A stretch of DNA of 64,000 nt from Gammaproteobacteria bacterium (GCA_015490755.1 WFXF01000017.1:1-64000); one strand, 5' to 3'. Numbered from the stretch's first letter, positions 36,552-46,592 are shown. Notes: a model not told the origin generated them from the sequence alone. Made by a program: numbers and translations.

Positions 36552-36727
36552 TCTGGCCAAACACGTCTTGGAAAAAATTCTGGCGATACTGCCTGCACCT
36601 TAGTCGCCACATCCGCTGAGACTGAAGGAGCTTTAACCGCTCTGGTAACTGGCACAACGTCCTCTGGCTGCTTTGATTTAGCCTTACGCACACTGCTTGC
36701 TAATTTAGAACCAACTTTTTTTTTCAT
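36548..36727 (-). CDS. Small ParA-partner protein ending in RRVWPD (59 aa)
   Basis: The frame from ATG at 36727 to TAG at 36548 codes for MKKKVGSKLASSVRKAKSK, then a Val/Ala/Pro-rich middle, and ends SPEFFPRRVWPD. AGGAG lies 11 bases upstream and the ATG overlaps the ParA stop (ATGA), so the two are co-translated. A basic, disordered, short protein with a C-terminal Trp motif next to a ParA ATPase resembles the adaptor partners (McdB-like) that stimulate ParA-type cargo-positioning ATPases. This is analogy from layout and composition, not shown homology. Confidence 0.65.
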   Translation of the reverse strand: MKKKVGSKLASSVRKAKSKQPEDVVPVTRAVKAPSVSADVATKVQAVSPEFFPRRVWPD

Positions 36728-37362
36728 GATTTCAATATCTCCTCTATGAGAGCATCAACTTCCTGCGAGGCGGGCTCACCGCGTTTCCCCATGCAGTATA
36801 CACTCGATCCTTCTAAAGCTGAATTTCGGTAGACGGCACGCCGCCGCAGACAACTATCCAACGCAGGAATATCAAACTCTTCTAACGCTTGGCGCATCCC
36901 TCTGGATATTGCACTGCGTGGCTCTAATTGATTAACCAAAATATAAGGTTGCAACTCATCATTGTAAATCTTCACCTGCTCAATAGCCTCTGCAAGGCGA
37001 ACACTGGCCCACAGGTCTACGGGAGAAGGCAAAATTGGAATAAGCACTTTATCAGATACAGTCATTGCCTTCTGTGCCACTCCTGTTTCAAGGGTCGGCG
37101 GACAGTCAACCACCAAATACTGATAATCTTCACCTATTCGTTTAATCTCTCTTGGTAAATTACTTGTAATGGAGATAACCGATACAGGAAAAGGGTTTTC
37201 ATCAGGCGATAAACCTGCCCACTGACCGGCTGACCCTTGTGGATCAGCATCAATGATAAGAGTACGCCCTCGCTTTGAAAGCCCCACGGCAAGATTCATA
37301 CTCAATGTGGTTTTACCCGTACCACCTTTCTGATTCGCCACCGAAAAAACCTGAGACAACAT
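36724..37362 (-). CDS. ParA/McdA-like positioning ATPase
   Basis: This 212-aa ParA-superfamily ATPase has a deviant Walker A, VANQKGGTGKTTLSMNLAVG, a switch I-type DADPQGSAGQWAG and Walker B LVVDCPP. There is no N-terminal DNA-binding domain, so it belongs to the short ParA/MinD-like group that positions cargo on the nucleoid or membrane, rather than plasmid ParA with HTH. No ParB or parS is nearby. Its partner is probably the overlapping 59-codon gene. The SulP transporter gene 41 bases upstream on the same strand may share its transcript. Confidence 0.85.
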   Translation of the reverse strand: MLSQVFSVANQKGGTGKTTLSMNLAVGLSKRGRTLIIDADPQGSAGQWAGLSPDENPFPVSVISITSNLPREIKRIGEDYQYLVVDCPPTLETGVAQKAMTVSDKVLIPILPSPVDLWASVRLAEAIEQVKIYNDELQPYILVNQLEPRSAISRGMRQALEEFDIPALDSCLRRRAVYRNSALEGSSVYCMGKRGEPASQEVDALIEEILKS

Positions 37363-37403
37363 TTATACGCACCCTTATTTAACTAAACAAAGCTCTTTGT
37401 CGC

Positions 37404-39671
37404 CTAACCGTTATTTGGCTGGTTATTACATGAACTATTAAATGTTTCAGTCAAGACAAACAATAATGAAATTTCATCTGCATTGGCTAATGACTGATCT
37501 TTTCTAAAAGCAAGCATAACACCATTACGCACCTCAAGATAACAGTCATCATATTTCGCCATAAAATCCATTAGCGCCGGTGAAATACAAGAAAGTGGAT
37601 CGGTTCCATCTTTTGCAAAAAGGCGGTACTTTTCTGCAAATACATTCCTGTAAGGCAACTCAACTTCTTCATAATCGACCAGATACCGCTCCAGATAGTA
37701 GCCAGGCGTGATTACCATATCTGGCACATCAAGGTTTGAATCCGCGATATAGCTCGAGGTAATAATCGTGTGCCAATGTTTAGAATAGTAATCAGGTGCA
37801 GAGGTATGACTGTAATCATACAAACGCACATTTGCTCCATGGTACTCACCAAACATTGTATTACATGCTTCTTTATCAGCACCGCGACGCAAATATACGA
37901 AGCCTTCAGAGTTCAGGATACTAACCGCTTCTGCATTAAAGTCCAATTTATAATGCTGTGATAAAAGCTCTATTTGTACTTCTCTATCACTACGATGAAC
38001 TTGCTCTTTAGCCAAGATAGTATCTTGCATACGAGCAGCCAAAGAATGCTTGGTAAACTGGATAAAGTTTTCAACACCAATTAGTTCAAAAGCACGCCCA
38101 TCACGTACACATTCCTCCTGAAATTGTTGTAAATACTCCATCGCAGTATGATCAATAATACGCCCGGACTCAGTAACAATCAGCGTCACACCCTCTTTAT
38201 CTGGCAAGCTTGAAAGCAATTTATCCAGCGGCAACAAATTAAAGCAAACCAGTGACGAAATGGTTATTTCATAATGCCTAATGCCATTTCGCTCCAGCTC
38301 TTTTACCTTAATTACAGGTGAAGTAAATAAGCTCTTCAGGTTACCCCATAGCAGACAACACGAACGCTGCATACTCAAGCGGCCCGACAATACATAACGA
38401 AATGATGGTGTCAATAAATACAACAGCATCAATACCTCCGCCGCAACCCCGATGAGAATACCCGATAAAAGGTCAGTACCAAGAATCGCAACAACCGTAA
38501 TCACAAAAATAATCAGTTGGTCACGACCAACCTCATAAGTTTTCGTGAATACTTTATATTCACACAGTTTCCAACCAACATAGATCAAAATCGATGCAAT
38601 TGCAGCCAGCGGCACCATCGCAATCACATCAGCTGCCACAAACAAGAATATCAGTAAGAATATGGCGTTATAAAAATTCGCCCATAAAGTACGACCACCA
38701 GCATCGATATTGGTACGACTTTTAATTCCGCCAGGAATAATGGTTAAACCCCCAAAGATACTAGACAGTGAGTTAGATATACCCATTGCACGCAGGGTAA
38801 CATTGGGATCAGACTTACGCTGGAACGGATCAATTTTATCCACAGCCTTAATCGTTGCCAGCGATTCAACACCATCGATCAACGTTAATGTAATCACCAC
38901 AATCAAAATACCCCACCATAATTCAGGCCGGGTAAAAACTTCCCCAAAAGCCGGCATTGTAATACCACCTTCCAAAATACTATCCGGCATCGTAATCAAA
39001 TGCTTCGCTTCAAGCCCAAAAAAGTAGGCCAGAAAGACACCAAGTACGGTCACAAATAATGGCGGCGGTACTTTACGCATCCACATATGTTTTGACTTGC
39101 TCAGATAAAAAATCAAAAAGAGGCTAAGTGTGCCAATAAACAGTACACTCCACTCAATCTGTAGAAAGGCTTCTGGCAGCTTAGCAATAGATCCGAGCAT
39201 AGTTTCAGAAGCCGGCATAATCGCTCCCATCAACGCGGGAATCTGTTTGATAATGATAATGAGTCCAATGGCCGCGAGCATCGCCTCGACCACCGTCACC
39301 GGTAGAAATATTGCATACCTTCCCGCCTTGAAAAAGGCGAGCAGTATCTGAAGCAGTCCTGTGAGGCAAATGGCCACCAATAACAATGGGTAACCTTCAG
39401 CAAGATCTCCTCCCCCTAGCATCAACATGCCAGCTAATAGTGCAGGTGCAAGACCAGCGGCTGGACCACTGATAGTGACATAGGCACCACCCAGAAAAGG
39501 AAAGATGAGACCTGCAATAATGGCAGAGATCACCCCTGTAACCGGTGGTGCACCAGAAGCAATAGCAATTCCGAGTGAAAGCGGCAATGAGACAAGCGCA
39601 ACTTGCATCCCCGCCAACAAGTCAAAGCGCCAGTGTTTTAAACCCTTAATACCATTTTGCGGGGCTTCCAT
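37404..39671 (-). CDS. SulP-family anion transporter with STAS and extra C-terminal domain
   Basis: This 755-aa protein has the SulP/SLC26 membrane core of about 14 spans (residues 15-440; GLIFPFLGGAYVTISGPAAG is the signature), followed by a STAS domain (about 460-565). Substrates of this family include sulfate, bicarbonate and other anions. From about 590 to 740 there is an additional soluble domain, including DVPDMVITPGYYLERYL and CYLEVRNGVMLAF, not usual for SulP proteins. Being upstream of a ParA/McdB-like pair, and given similar transporters beside carboxysome loci in sulfur oxidisers, bicarbonate is a candidate, but nothing in the sequence fixes the substrate. Confidence 0.85.
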   Translation of the reverse strand: MEAPQNGIKGLKHWRFDLLAGMQVALVSLPLSLGIAIASGAPPVTGVISAIIAGLIFPFLGGAYVTISGPAAGLAPALLAGMLMLGGGDLAEGYPLLLVAICLTGLLQILLAFFKAGRYAIFLPVTVVEAMLAAIGLIIIIKQIPALMGAIMPASETMLGSIAKLPEAFLQIEWSVLFIGTLSLFLIFYLSKSKHMWMRKVPPPLFVTVLGVFLAYFFGLEAKHLITMPDSILEGGITMPAFGEVFTRPELWWGILIVVITLTLIDGVESLATIKAVDKIDPFQRKSDPNVTLRAMGISNSLSSIFGGLTIIPGGIKSRTNIDAGGRTLWANFYNAIFLLIFLFVAADVIAMVPLAAIASILIYVGWKLCEYKVFTKTYEVGRDQLIIFVITVVAILGTDLLSGILIGVAAEVLMLLYLLTPSFRYVLSGRLSMQRSCCLLWGNLKSLFTSPVIKVKELERNGIRHYEITISSLVCFNLLPLDKLLSSLPDKEGVTLIVTESGRIIDHTAMEYLQQFQEECVRDGRAFELIGVENFIQFTKHSLAARMQDTILAKEQVHRSDREVQIELLSQHYKLDFNAEAVSILNSEGFVYLRRGADKEACNTMFGEYHGANVRLYDYSHTSAPDYYSKHWHTIITSSYIADSNLDVPDMVITPGYYLERYLVDYEEVELPYRNVFAEKYRLFAKDGTDPLSCISPALMDFMAKYDDCYLEVRNGVMLAFRKDQSLANADEISLLFVLTETFNSSCNNQPNNG

Positions 39672-39762
39672 ATACCTTATACCTCAAAGCTCATATCACA
39701 GCAGTGTGACACACCTGCCATTAAACTCCAGTTCAAACAATCCCAATAGGCGCAGAGCTTAC

Positions 39763-39795
39763 CTGGTAACAATTGAGATCGTTTGAGCCAAAGGA
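39763..39795 (+). repeat. Solo arm of the 25338 palindrome family
   Basis: TTGAGATCGTTTGAGCC with flanking GTAAC before and AAG after matches one inner arm and loop edge of the element at 25338-25503 with a few differences. It sits three bases from the ychF stop. The other arm is absent. Confidence 0.6.
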
Positions 39796-39798
39796 AAT

Positions 39799-40890
39799 CT
39801 ATACGTTAAATCTAAAGTGCATCACATCACCATTTTGAATGATGTACTCTTTACCTTCCAGACGCCATTTACCAGCCTCTTTCGCGCCCGCTTCACCTTT
39901 ACCTTCAATATAATCATCATAAGCGATCACTTCCGCCCGGATAAAGCCTTTCTCAAAATCAGTATGTATGACACCTGCACCTTGCGGAGCCGTTGCACCG
40001 ACCTTCACTGTCCAGGCACGCACTTCTTTGACCCCTGCTGTAAAATAAGTCTGTAAACCAAGCAAATCATGCCCTGCACGAATCACACGGTTTAAACCAG
40101 GCTCTTTCAAACCTAAATCCGCCAAAAACTCCTCTTTTTCTTCATCATTCAACTCAACAATTTCTGATTCAATCGAAGCACAAACCGGCACAACAACTGA
40201 ATTCTCCTCTTTTGCCAATGCTTGAACTTGCTCAAGATAAGGGTTGTTTTCAAAACCATCCTCTGCAACGTTCGCAATATACATTGTTGGTTTGGTTGTT
40301 AATAACTGATACTCTCTGAGCTTCAGCCACTCACTCTCATCCAGATCCATTGATCGCACAAATTTACCTTCATCAAGGTGCGATTGCACTTTTTCAAACA
40401 AGGCTTTCAATGCCAGCGCTTTTTTATCACCACTTTTTGAATTTTTTTGAGCGCGCACCAGAGCTTTACCAATTGACTCAAGATCAGCCAATGCAAGCTC
40501 AGTATTGATCACATCGATATCATCTAACGGTGATACTTTTCCAGAGACATGAATCACATCATCATCTTCAAAACATCGCACCACATGAGCAATCGCCTGG
40601 GTCTCACGAATATTTGCCAAAAATTTGTTACCCAACCCTTCGCCTTTAGAAGCACCGGCAACCAGACCGGCTATATCAACAAACTCCATGGTAGCTGGCA
40701 ATACGCGCTCTGGCTTAACAATTTCAGCCAATGCATCCAAGCGTGAATCAGGCATGGGAACAACACCCACGTTGGGCTCAATGGTACAGAAAGGGTAATT
40801 TTCTGCTTGAATTCCCGCTTGGGTTAACGCATTAAACAGGGTTGATTTGCCTACATTTGGTAAACCCACTATTCCACATTTAAATCCCAT
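39799..40890 (-). CDS. ychF: Ribosome-binding ATPase YchF
   Basis: This 363-aa Obg-family P-loop protein has [20 protein letters not shown] and switch [15 protein letters not shown]. It prefers ATP over GTP, and the C-terminal TGS-like domain (about 278-360) contains [13 protein letters not shown] and [17 protein letters not shown]. The family regulates translation and oxidative stress response. It follows pth by 25 bases, as in many gammaproteobacteria. Confidence 0.96.
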   Translation of the reverse strand: MGFKCGIVGLPNVGKSTLFNALTQAGIQAENYPFCTIEPNVGVVPMPDSRLDALAEIVKPERVLPATMEFVDIAGLVAGASKGEGLGNKFLANIRETQAIAHVVRCFEDDDVIHVSGKVSPLDDIDVINTELALADLESIGKALVRAQKNSKSGDKKALALKALFEKVQSHLDEGKFVRSMDLDESEWLKLREYQLLTTKPTMYIANVAEDGFENNPYLEQVQALAKEENSVVVPVCASIESEIVELNDEEKEEFLADLGLKEPGLNRVIRAGHDLLGLQTYFTAGVKEVRAWTVKVGATAPQGAGVIHTDFEKGFIRAEVIAYDDYIEGKGEAGAKEAGKWRLEGKEYIIQNGDVMHFRFNV

Positions 40891-40915
40891 AATACTCCCC
40901 CGTTTATAACCTGCC

Positions 40916-41491
40916 TTATTTTGGCGTATGTAATTGATTCATCGCCTTTTGCAATCCATCTTTTAATAATAATGGCAATATATCGCAAGCATTATGAATT
41001 GCCTTATCAAATATTTCTCTCTCTTGTACATTAGGCCGACCCAAAACATAATTAGTTACTTGCTCTTTACGCCCTGGGTGACCAATTCCCATCCGTATTC
41101 GTAAAAACTCTTTTGAGCTAAAAACTGCTGTAATATTTCGCAGACCATTATGGCCACCATCTCCTCCCCCCTTCTTCAAACGCACCTCTCCCACAGGAAG
41201 ATCAAGCTCATCATGTATAACTAAAATACGCTCTAGAGGTATTTTGTAAAAGTTGGAGAGCGCCAAAACGGATTGGCCACTTCGATTCATAAAAGTTGCA
41301 GGCTTTAATAACCAAATAATATGCCCATTCACAGAAATTTGACATAACAAACCAAAAAACTTTTTTTCAGTTTTAAAACAGACATGGTGTTGGCGAGCTA
41401 ACTCATCAATACACCAAAAGCCAATATTGTGACGAGTTTTCTCATACTCTGGCCCTGGATTTCCAAGCCCAACGATCAGATCAATATCCAA
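40916..41491 (-). CDS. pth: Peptidyl-tRNA hydrolase
   Basis: This 191-aa enzyme releases tRNA from peptidyl-tRNA that has dropped off ribosomes. Conserved [20 protein letters not shown] contains the catalytic His; [13 protein letters not shown] and [22 protein letters not shown] are intact. It lies between rplY and ychF. Confidence 0.97.
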   Translation of the reverse strand: MDIDLIVGLGNPGPEYEKTRHNIGFWCIDELARQHHVCFKTEKKFFGLLCQISVNGHIIWLLKPATFMNRSGQSVLALSNFYKIPLERILVIHDELDLPVGEVRLKKGGGDGGHNGLRNITAVFSSKEFLRIRMGIGHPGRKEQVTNYVLGRPNVQEREIFDKAIHNACDILPLLLKDGLQKAMNQLHTPK

Positions 41492-41510
41492 AACTTTGTA
41501 ACCTTAATAC

Positions 41511-41550
41511 ACAAAACAAAACGGCGGGAAACCTTTCAGCCACCCGCCGT
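41511..41550 (-). terminator. Terminator between rplY and pth
   Basis: Perfect stem ACGGCGGG / CCCGCCGT with a 14-base loop; on the minus strand it is followed by TTTTGTTTTG. It would end rplY transcripts or reduce read-through into pth. Confidence 0.75.
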
Positions 41551-41573
41551 TACATAGTCAAAGAGAGTATAAC

Positions 41574-42215
41574 TTACTTCTCTTCTTCGTTTCCTGCCGC
41601 ATCAGAGGGTGCATCTTCGCTTTTATCTATCTCTGCGCCGCGTGTTTTATGAATGGCTACAACAGATTGGTCATGGTCTGCACCGCGTACCAATTCAGCC
41701 AACTCTACGCCTTTGGGTAATTTGATGTCAGACAGATGCAGTGATGAATCAATTTCAAGAGCAGCAATATCCAGCTCCAGATACTCGGGTAGATCTGCAG
41801 GCAAACAGACAACTTCAACTTCACTACATAAATGAGAAACTGTGCCACCCAATTTTACACCAACAGCAGTATCTTCATTTAATAAATGCAAAGGCACACG
41901 CATATGTAACTTTTTCTTCGCATCAACGCGCTGCAGATCCAGGTGTAATATAGCCTGTTTATAAGGGTGACGTTGAAGTGCTTTCACTACAACATCCTCT
42001 TTTTTGCCACCGACATTAAGGGTCATTACATTAGAATAAAAAGCCTCTTCATTAGACATGTGCCAAACTTTATCGTGCTCCAGTGCAAGCGGTACAGGAG
42101 CCTGCCCGGCACCATAAACTACACCAGGAAACATACCTGCATGACGCAAACGCCGAGAGACACCGGTACCTGTACCTTCACGAACTTCAGCGTTCAGTAC
42201 AAAATTTTCGCTCAT
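41574..42215 (-). CDS. rplY: 50S ribosomal protein L25 (Ctc-type)
   Basis: This 213-aa long-form L25/Ctc protein has an N-terminal 5S-rRNA-binding domain (FVLNAEVREGTGTGVSRRLR, GMFPGVVYG) and the C-terminal TL5-type beta domain. The acidic tail is Glu/Asp-rich. The ATG at 42215 has GGAG upstream, so a longer frame upstream is not used. It follows prs by 26 bases. Confidence 0.95.
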   Translation of the reverse strand: MSENFVLNAEVREGTGTGVSRRLRHAGMFPGVVYGAGQAPVPLALEHDKVWHMSNEEAFYSNVMTLNVGGKKEDVVVKALQRHPYKQAILHLDLQRVDAKKKLHMRVPLHLLNEDTAVGVKLGGTVSHLCSEVEVVCLPADLPEYLELDIAALEIDSSLHLSDIKLPKGVELAELVRGADHDQSVVAIHKTRGAEIDKSEDAPSDAAGNEEEK

Positions 42216-42241
42216 TACTTTATCTCCAAAATATAACGATC

Positions 42242-43195
42242 TTAATCTAAATAGAGTGAACTGACTGACTCTTCCGCACTGATTCGACGAATCGCTTCGG
42301 CAAGCATGGCCGCAATACTCAACACACGAATTTTGCCACACGCTTGAGCCTCCGCACTTAGCGGAATAGTATTACATACAACCAACTCATCCAATTGTGA
42401 GCGATTGATATTATCCACTGCCGGCCCGGACAGTACCGGGTGTGTACAATATGCCTTGACCTTGGCTGCACCTTCTGATTTCAGTGCATCAGCCGCCAAG
42501 CATAACGTACCTGCAGTATCCACCAAATCATCAACCAATATACAGACCCGGTCTTTTACATCACCTATAATATTCATGACTTTGGCTTCATTCGCACGAG
42601 GGCGACGCTTGTCAATAATTGCCAAATCAGCATCATCAACTAATTTTGCTACGGCGCGTGCACGCACAACACCACCAACATCAGGTGAAACAACCATCAG
42701 CGCTGACCCTTTGTCACGCCAGATATCACCTACCAAGATAGGTGACGCATAGATATTATCAACAGGGATATCATAAAATCCCTGTATCTGATCAGAGTGC
42801 AGATCAATGGTCAATACCCGATCAACACCCACACCCGCCAACATATTGGCAACCACTTTAGCAGAAATCGGAACACGCACAGATCTCGGCCGACGATCCT
42901 GGCGCGAGTAGCCCATATAGGGAGTCACCGCAGTAATACGCCCTGCCGAAGAGCGACGCAATGCATCAACCATCACCATCAATTCCATCAGGTTATCGTT
43001 GGTCGGCGCACACGTAGATTGAACAACGAATACATCCTGCCCCCTGACATTTTCCAGAAGCTCAACCTTGATTTCACCATCACTAAAGCGCTCAACAGAA
43101 GCCTGACCTAAAGGAATACCAAGATAATCGGCAATATCACTTGCCAGCTCTGGCACAGCATTGCCAGAAAAAACCATCATTTTATTCTCAGACAC
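42242..43195 (-). CDS. prs: Ribose-phosphate pyrophosphokinase
   Basis: This enzyme of 317 aa makes PRPP from ribose-5-phosphate and ATP for nucleotide, His and Trp synthesis. Motifs are [41 protein letters not shown] and the PRPP loop [13 protein letters not shown] start at GTG 43195: GGAGAGG lies just upstream, and the family starts here; an ATG eight codons earlier lacks such a site. Because a terminator follows tRNA-Gln, prs needs its own promoter in 43220-43296. Confidence 0.95.
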   Translation of the reverse strand: MSENKMMVFSGNAVPELASDIADYLGIPLGQASVERFSDGEIKVELLENVRGQDVFVVQSTCAPTNDNLMELMVMVDALRRSSAGRITAVTPYMGYSRQDRRPRSVRVPISAKVVANMLAGVGVDRVLTIDLHSDQIQGFYDIPVDNIYASPILVGDIWRDKGSALMVVSPDVGGVVRARAVAKLVDDADLAIIDKRRPRANEAKVMNIIGDVKDRVCILVDDLVDTAGTLCLAADALKSEGAAKVKAYCTHPVLSGPAVDNINRSQLDELVVCNTIPLSAEAQACGKIRVLSIAAMLAEAIRRISAEESVSSLYLD

Positions 43196-43296
43196 TATCC
43201 TCTCCAGGAAACTTGCCAAGCATTGAAACGCCTATATCGAATATTAATACAAAGTAGTCTGAAAGCATAAATTCTGACTGAAAGTTCAACATAAAT

Positions 43297-43326
43297 AAAA
43301 AAAGGGCACCCAATAAAGGTGCCCTG
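43297..43326 (-). terminator. Terminator of tRNA-Gln
   Basis: Stem GGGCACC / GGTGCCC with a seven-base loop; on the minus strand a T-run of seven follows. It lies directly downstream of the tRNA, within 10 bases of its CCA end. Confidence 0.88.
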
Positions 43327-43331
43327 AAAAC

Positions 43332-43406
43332 TGGCTGGGGTACCAGGATTCGAACCTGGGAATGCAAGGATCAAAACCTTGTGCCTTACCGCTTGGCGAT
43401 ACCCCA
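43332..43406 (-). tRNA. tRNA-Gln (UUG anticodon)
   Basis: This is a 75-base cloverleaf with encoded CCA: acceptor TGGGGTA/TACCCCA, anticodon stem CAAGG/CCTTG around TTTTGAT with anticodon UUG, and T arm GGTTCGAATCC. It sits between ispE and prs, a conserved gammaproteobacterial arrangement. Confidence 0.96.
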
Positions 43407-43424
43407 ATAAACTTTGAAGCTATA

Positions 43425-44270
43425 TTAATTTACAATCCCAATCAGTGGTGACTGATTTCTTCCCCTTCCCACAAAACCTTTCCATTTCTCAGGCAGCAGC
43501 TTTAATACGTGACAAGCTTCTCTTTCACTATCAAACGCTGCGAAGATACAGGCACCTGTTCCACTCATACGTGCACTCGAAAATTGACTCAGCCAATTCA
43601 GTGCATCGAAAACTTCAGGATAACGCTTGCAAACAACCGGTTCGCATACATTATTTCCTTCACCAGCGAAGAAGTGCCGCATTGTGATAGGATTTGAATC
43701 TCTTGTCAATTGCGGATCTGAAAAAATTTCAGCCGTCGAAATTTGACAACCAGGCATCACAACAAGGAACCAGGGCTCAGGCAGGTCGATCGGCTGAAGA
43801 TTTTCACCAACACCGCTCGCCCATGCAGCAGTACCATGCACAAACACCGGAACATCCGCACCCAATTGCAAACCCAACGCAGCAAGTTTTTTTTTTGAAA
43901 AGCCCAACCCCCACAACTGATTAAGCGCCACCAAAGTCGTTGCGGCATCGGAACTTCCTCCGCCCAAACCACCACCCATAGGTAATTTTTTATCAATATT
44001 AATATCAACACCACAATGGTCACAGCCTGCTTTTTCTTTTAATAAACGTGCAGCACGAACCATTAAATTATCATCTGATGGCACCCCAGACAGCGGCGTA
44101 ACACACCGAACAATCCCATCATTACGAACATCAAAACCAATCAAATCACAATAATCCACAAACTGAAATACTGTTTGAAGCATATGATAGCCATCTTCCC
44201 GACGACCCGTAATGTGCAAAAAAAGATTAATTTTAGCGGGTGCTGGCCAATATTCCGGAAAACAGCTCAT
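43425..44270 (-). CDS. ispE: 4-diphosphocytidyl-2-C-methyl-D-erythritol kinase IspE
   Basis: This 281-aa GHMP kinase of the MEP isoprenoid pathway has PAPAKINLFLHITGRREDGYH at the N-terminus and the ATP loop KLPMGGGLGGGSSDAATTL. SSARMSGTGACIFAAF is the third GHMP motif. It overlaps the lolB stop by four bases. Confidence 0.96.
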   Translation of the reverse strand: MSCFPEYWPAPAKINLFLHITGRREDGYHMLQTVFQFVDYCDLIGFDVRNDGIVRCVTPLSGVPSDDNLMVRAARLLKEKAGCDHCGVDINIDKKLPMGGGLGGGSSDAATTLVALNQLWGLGFSKKKLAALGLQLGADVPVFVHGTAAWASGVGENLQPIDLPEPWFLVVMPGCQISTAEIFSDPQLTRDSNPITMRHFFAGEGNNVCEPVVCKRYPEVFDALNWLSQFSSARMSGTGACIFAAFDSEREACHVLKLLPEKWKGFVGRGRNQSPLIGIVN

Positions 44271-44896
44271 TCATGAATCTCCCAGTGATTCACAACCATA
44301 CGCACCCTATATGGCTCTCGACTCAAAAATATTTTACCGGGCAAATCAATATGACCCACACGTGAGTAACGATTATAAGTAATCACCCACCCATCCTGCC
44401 TCAACTCTTTCAAATGCCCATAAACATCCAGTTGATAACTCACAATCTCCCCTGGAGCAAACGCACCTTTCACCCAATAGCGAAAACGCTCCACCGGCAC
44501 TTCCCAACCTGCATTTTGACCTATCAATTCACCAATATTTTTCACATAAAGATTTTTTTGTTTTGGCAAATCAACAATAGCACCAGCATCATCGCCCTTA
44601 GCGTGCACCATTTGTCGCCCTAATGGCCCCAATAAACGCAAATCAAATTTACTTTTACTTTGCTTCCATAATAGAGATGCGCTGCCATTCTGTTCTCCGC
44701 CCTTTATTGCAATACGCCCATCAAATTCCCATGATTGCAATAACGCCAACTGCTTTTGATGCGTCAATCCAAGAGATTCATTATCAATATTCAAGTGCGC
44801 TTCAGGAGCCATAACAGCACAACCGCTCAAGAATACAGTAACAACTAAAAACAGAATATTCAAAATAAAATTATTGCGCCAAAAAACGCTCAACAA
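44267..44896 (-). CDS. lolB: Outer-membrane lipoprotein localisation protein LolB
   Basis: This 209-aa lipoprotein has lipobox VFLSGC and the LolB pattern LQSWEFDGRIAIKGGEQNGS, LLWKQSKSKFDLRLLGPLG and a late GWVITYNRYS. It inserts lipoproteins delivered by LolA into the outer membrane. It overlaps the preceding TPR gene by 26 bases and ispE by four, so the three are one transcription unit. Confidence 0.93.
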   Translation of the reverse strand: MLSVFWRNNFILNILFLVVTVFLSGCAVMAPEAHLNIDNESLGLTHQKQLALLQSWEFDGRIAIKGGEQNGSASLLWKQSKSKFDLRLLGPLGRQMVHAKGDDAGAIVDLPKQKNLYVKNIGELIGQNAGWEVPVERFRYWVKGAFAPGEIVSYQLDVYGHLKELRQDGWVITYNRYSRVGHIDLPGKIFLSREPYRVRMVVNHWEIHE

Positions 44897-46592
44897 CCCC
44901 TAATAGCGCCTTGTGTTCGGGGGCATTTTTCAATGCTTGATCCCAAATAAATTTCGCACCTTCATGCTCACCGGTCACCCACAAAACCTCACCCAGATGT
45001 GCAGCAACCTCAGCGTCCTCTCCTAGCTCATAGGCTCGACGCAGATATTTCACCGCCTTTTCATATTCACCAAGACGATAATACAACCATCCAACACTAT
45101 CAATAATATAATAGCTTTGTGGATCCAATGCCAAAGCTCGCAACAGATAATCTTTAGCTTTTTCAAGATCCCTACCTTGTTCAACCAATGCATACCCCAA
45201 TGCATTCAACGCATGAGTATTTTTTGGATCTGAAGCAATAATTGCCTCAAGATCCTGTTTCATCTGTTCTTTATATCCAGCTTTTTCTGCCACCATTGCT
45301 CGTGCATACAACAGATCATGATTACCCGGCAACTGCCTAAGCCCCCGACCATATACCTCAATTGCATCTTCAAACTGCATCGCATCACGTAATAACTCAC
45401 CCTGAACCACAAAAATACGCTCAACTTCTGTAGCACTTACAGGCTCTACCGATTCAAGGTAACCTCTCGCAGCATCCAAATCCCCCTGCCTGGCCGTGTT
45501 ATAAGCCAAACGGATTTGTGCATCAAAATAGGCTTCACCCAAGTTGACTGAAGAGTAATAGTCAATCGCTTCCGCATAAGCACCTTTACGCTCTGCAAGC
45601 CACCCTAAATAGTAGTTTGCTTCATCACTATAAACCCCTATTTCCAGTAATCGCTGCATATAATCCTGAGCCAACTCCCAGCGACCAACATTTAACGCAA
45701 GCCCTCCCAAAGACAAAATAACGTCACCATCCAGAGGTGATTGTGCTTCGATCAATTTAAATTGAATAACAGCATCTTCATCACGCCCCAAAGTCTCTAG
45801 TAACTGCGCATACCATTTACGTAATTTCAGATCATCCGGGTATTGGGTTATTGCCTGCGATAAATATTTTAGTGCCGCTTCATTGTCATTCTGGGCTTGT
45901 AAAATTCGAATCTGCAATAACAGGGCGTCCGCTCTTTCAGGCTTTAAACTACGCGCATACGTAATTGCAGACAACGCCGCACCGAGCTCATTCACACGCA
46001 AAGCCAACTGACTATACGCTACCAAGGCATCAACATTACGCGGGTAATCAGCAATAAATTCCTGCATCACAAATAGTGCATCATCACTATTCAGCTCGCT
46101 CATTAAAAGCTCAGCCACACCAAAAAAACCATACTCTTCACCATCTTCCTTCATAGACAGAGTATGTTCAAGTTGCTCCTGCACTAACTCAAGTTGACCG
46201 TTTCGCATGTAAAACAAAGCCAAAAAATATCTGGCCTTCACACTTTCAGGCTCAATATCAACCCAATGCTGAGCCACCTGCAAACCAGCCTCTGTTTGAT
46301 CTGCATTCAACGCCATATAACACGCACGCATCGCCAGTGCAGGATTTCTACTCTCCAGTACTATAGAAAGATATTCGTTAACAGCCCGTTGCAACTGCCC
46401 CCGCTGATAGGCAGTCTCCGCCAACAATACTTGATAGATTTGCTTTTCATAGTTTACCTGCACCCTATTGTTGTGCGATGCATAAGCATCCAGAAGAACT
46501 ACCGGCTTTTCATCCGTGCGATGAGAAGTCGTCGCACAACCAGCTATTAAAAGCAAACTAAAAACCAGAAAAACCTGGCACCAAAACTTCAT
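44871..46592 (-). CDS. TPR-repeat lipoprotein
   Basis: This protein of 573 aa has lipobox LLIAGC (lipidated Cys about 18) and multiple tetratricopeptide repeats across its length, for example residues with ALNALGYALVEQGRDLEKAK and SYYIIDSVGWLYYRLGEYEK in the C-terminal third. The start at ATG 46592, with AGAGG upstream, is preferred over one seven codons earlier. Such lipoproteins precede lolB in many gammaproteobacteria; a scaffold role in the envelope is likely, but the exact function is unknown. Confidence 0.85.
   Translation of the reverse strand: MKFWCQVFLVFSLLLIAGCATTSHRTDEKPVVLLDAYASHNNRVQVNYEKQIYQVLLAETAYQRGQLQRAVNEYLSIVLESRNPALAMRACYMALNADQTEAGLQVAQHWVDIEPESVKARYFLALFYMRNGQLELVQEQLEHTLSMKEDGEEYGFFGVAELLMSELNSDDALFVMQEFIADYPRNVDALVAYSQLALRVNELGAALSAITYARSLKPERADALLLQIRILQAQNDNEAALKYLSQAITQYPDDLKLRKWYAQLLETLGRDEDAVIQFKLIEAQSPLDGDVILSLGGLALNVGRWELAQDYMQRLLEIGVYSDEANYYLGWLAERKGAYAEAIDYYSSVNLGEAYFDAQIRLAYNTARQGDLDAARGYLESVEPVSATEVERIFVVQGELLRDAMQFEDAIEVYGRGLRQLPGNHDLLYARAMVAEKAGYKEQMKQDLEAIIASDPKNTHALNALGYALVEQGRDLEKAKDYLLRALALDPQSYYIIDSVGWLYYRLGEYEKAVKYLRRAYELGEDAEVAAHLGEVLWVTGEHEGAKFIWDQALKNAPEHKALLGVVERFLAQ

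Noticed and set aside
36460-36693. 77-codon minus-strand frame starting MCVRLNQSSQ
   Set aside because: It is out of frame with the better-supported gene at 36548-36727, which overlaps the ParA stop and has a ribosome site.
36548-39671. Carboxysome locus
   Set aside because: No shell, CsoS2, carbonic anhydrase or RuBisCO genes are present; only the positioning-like pair and a transporter.
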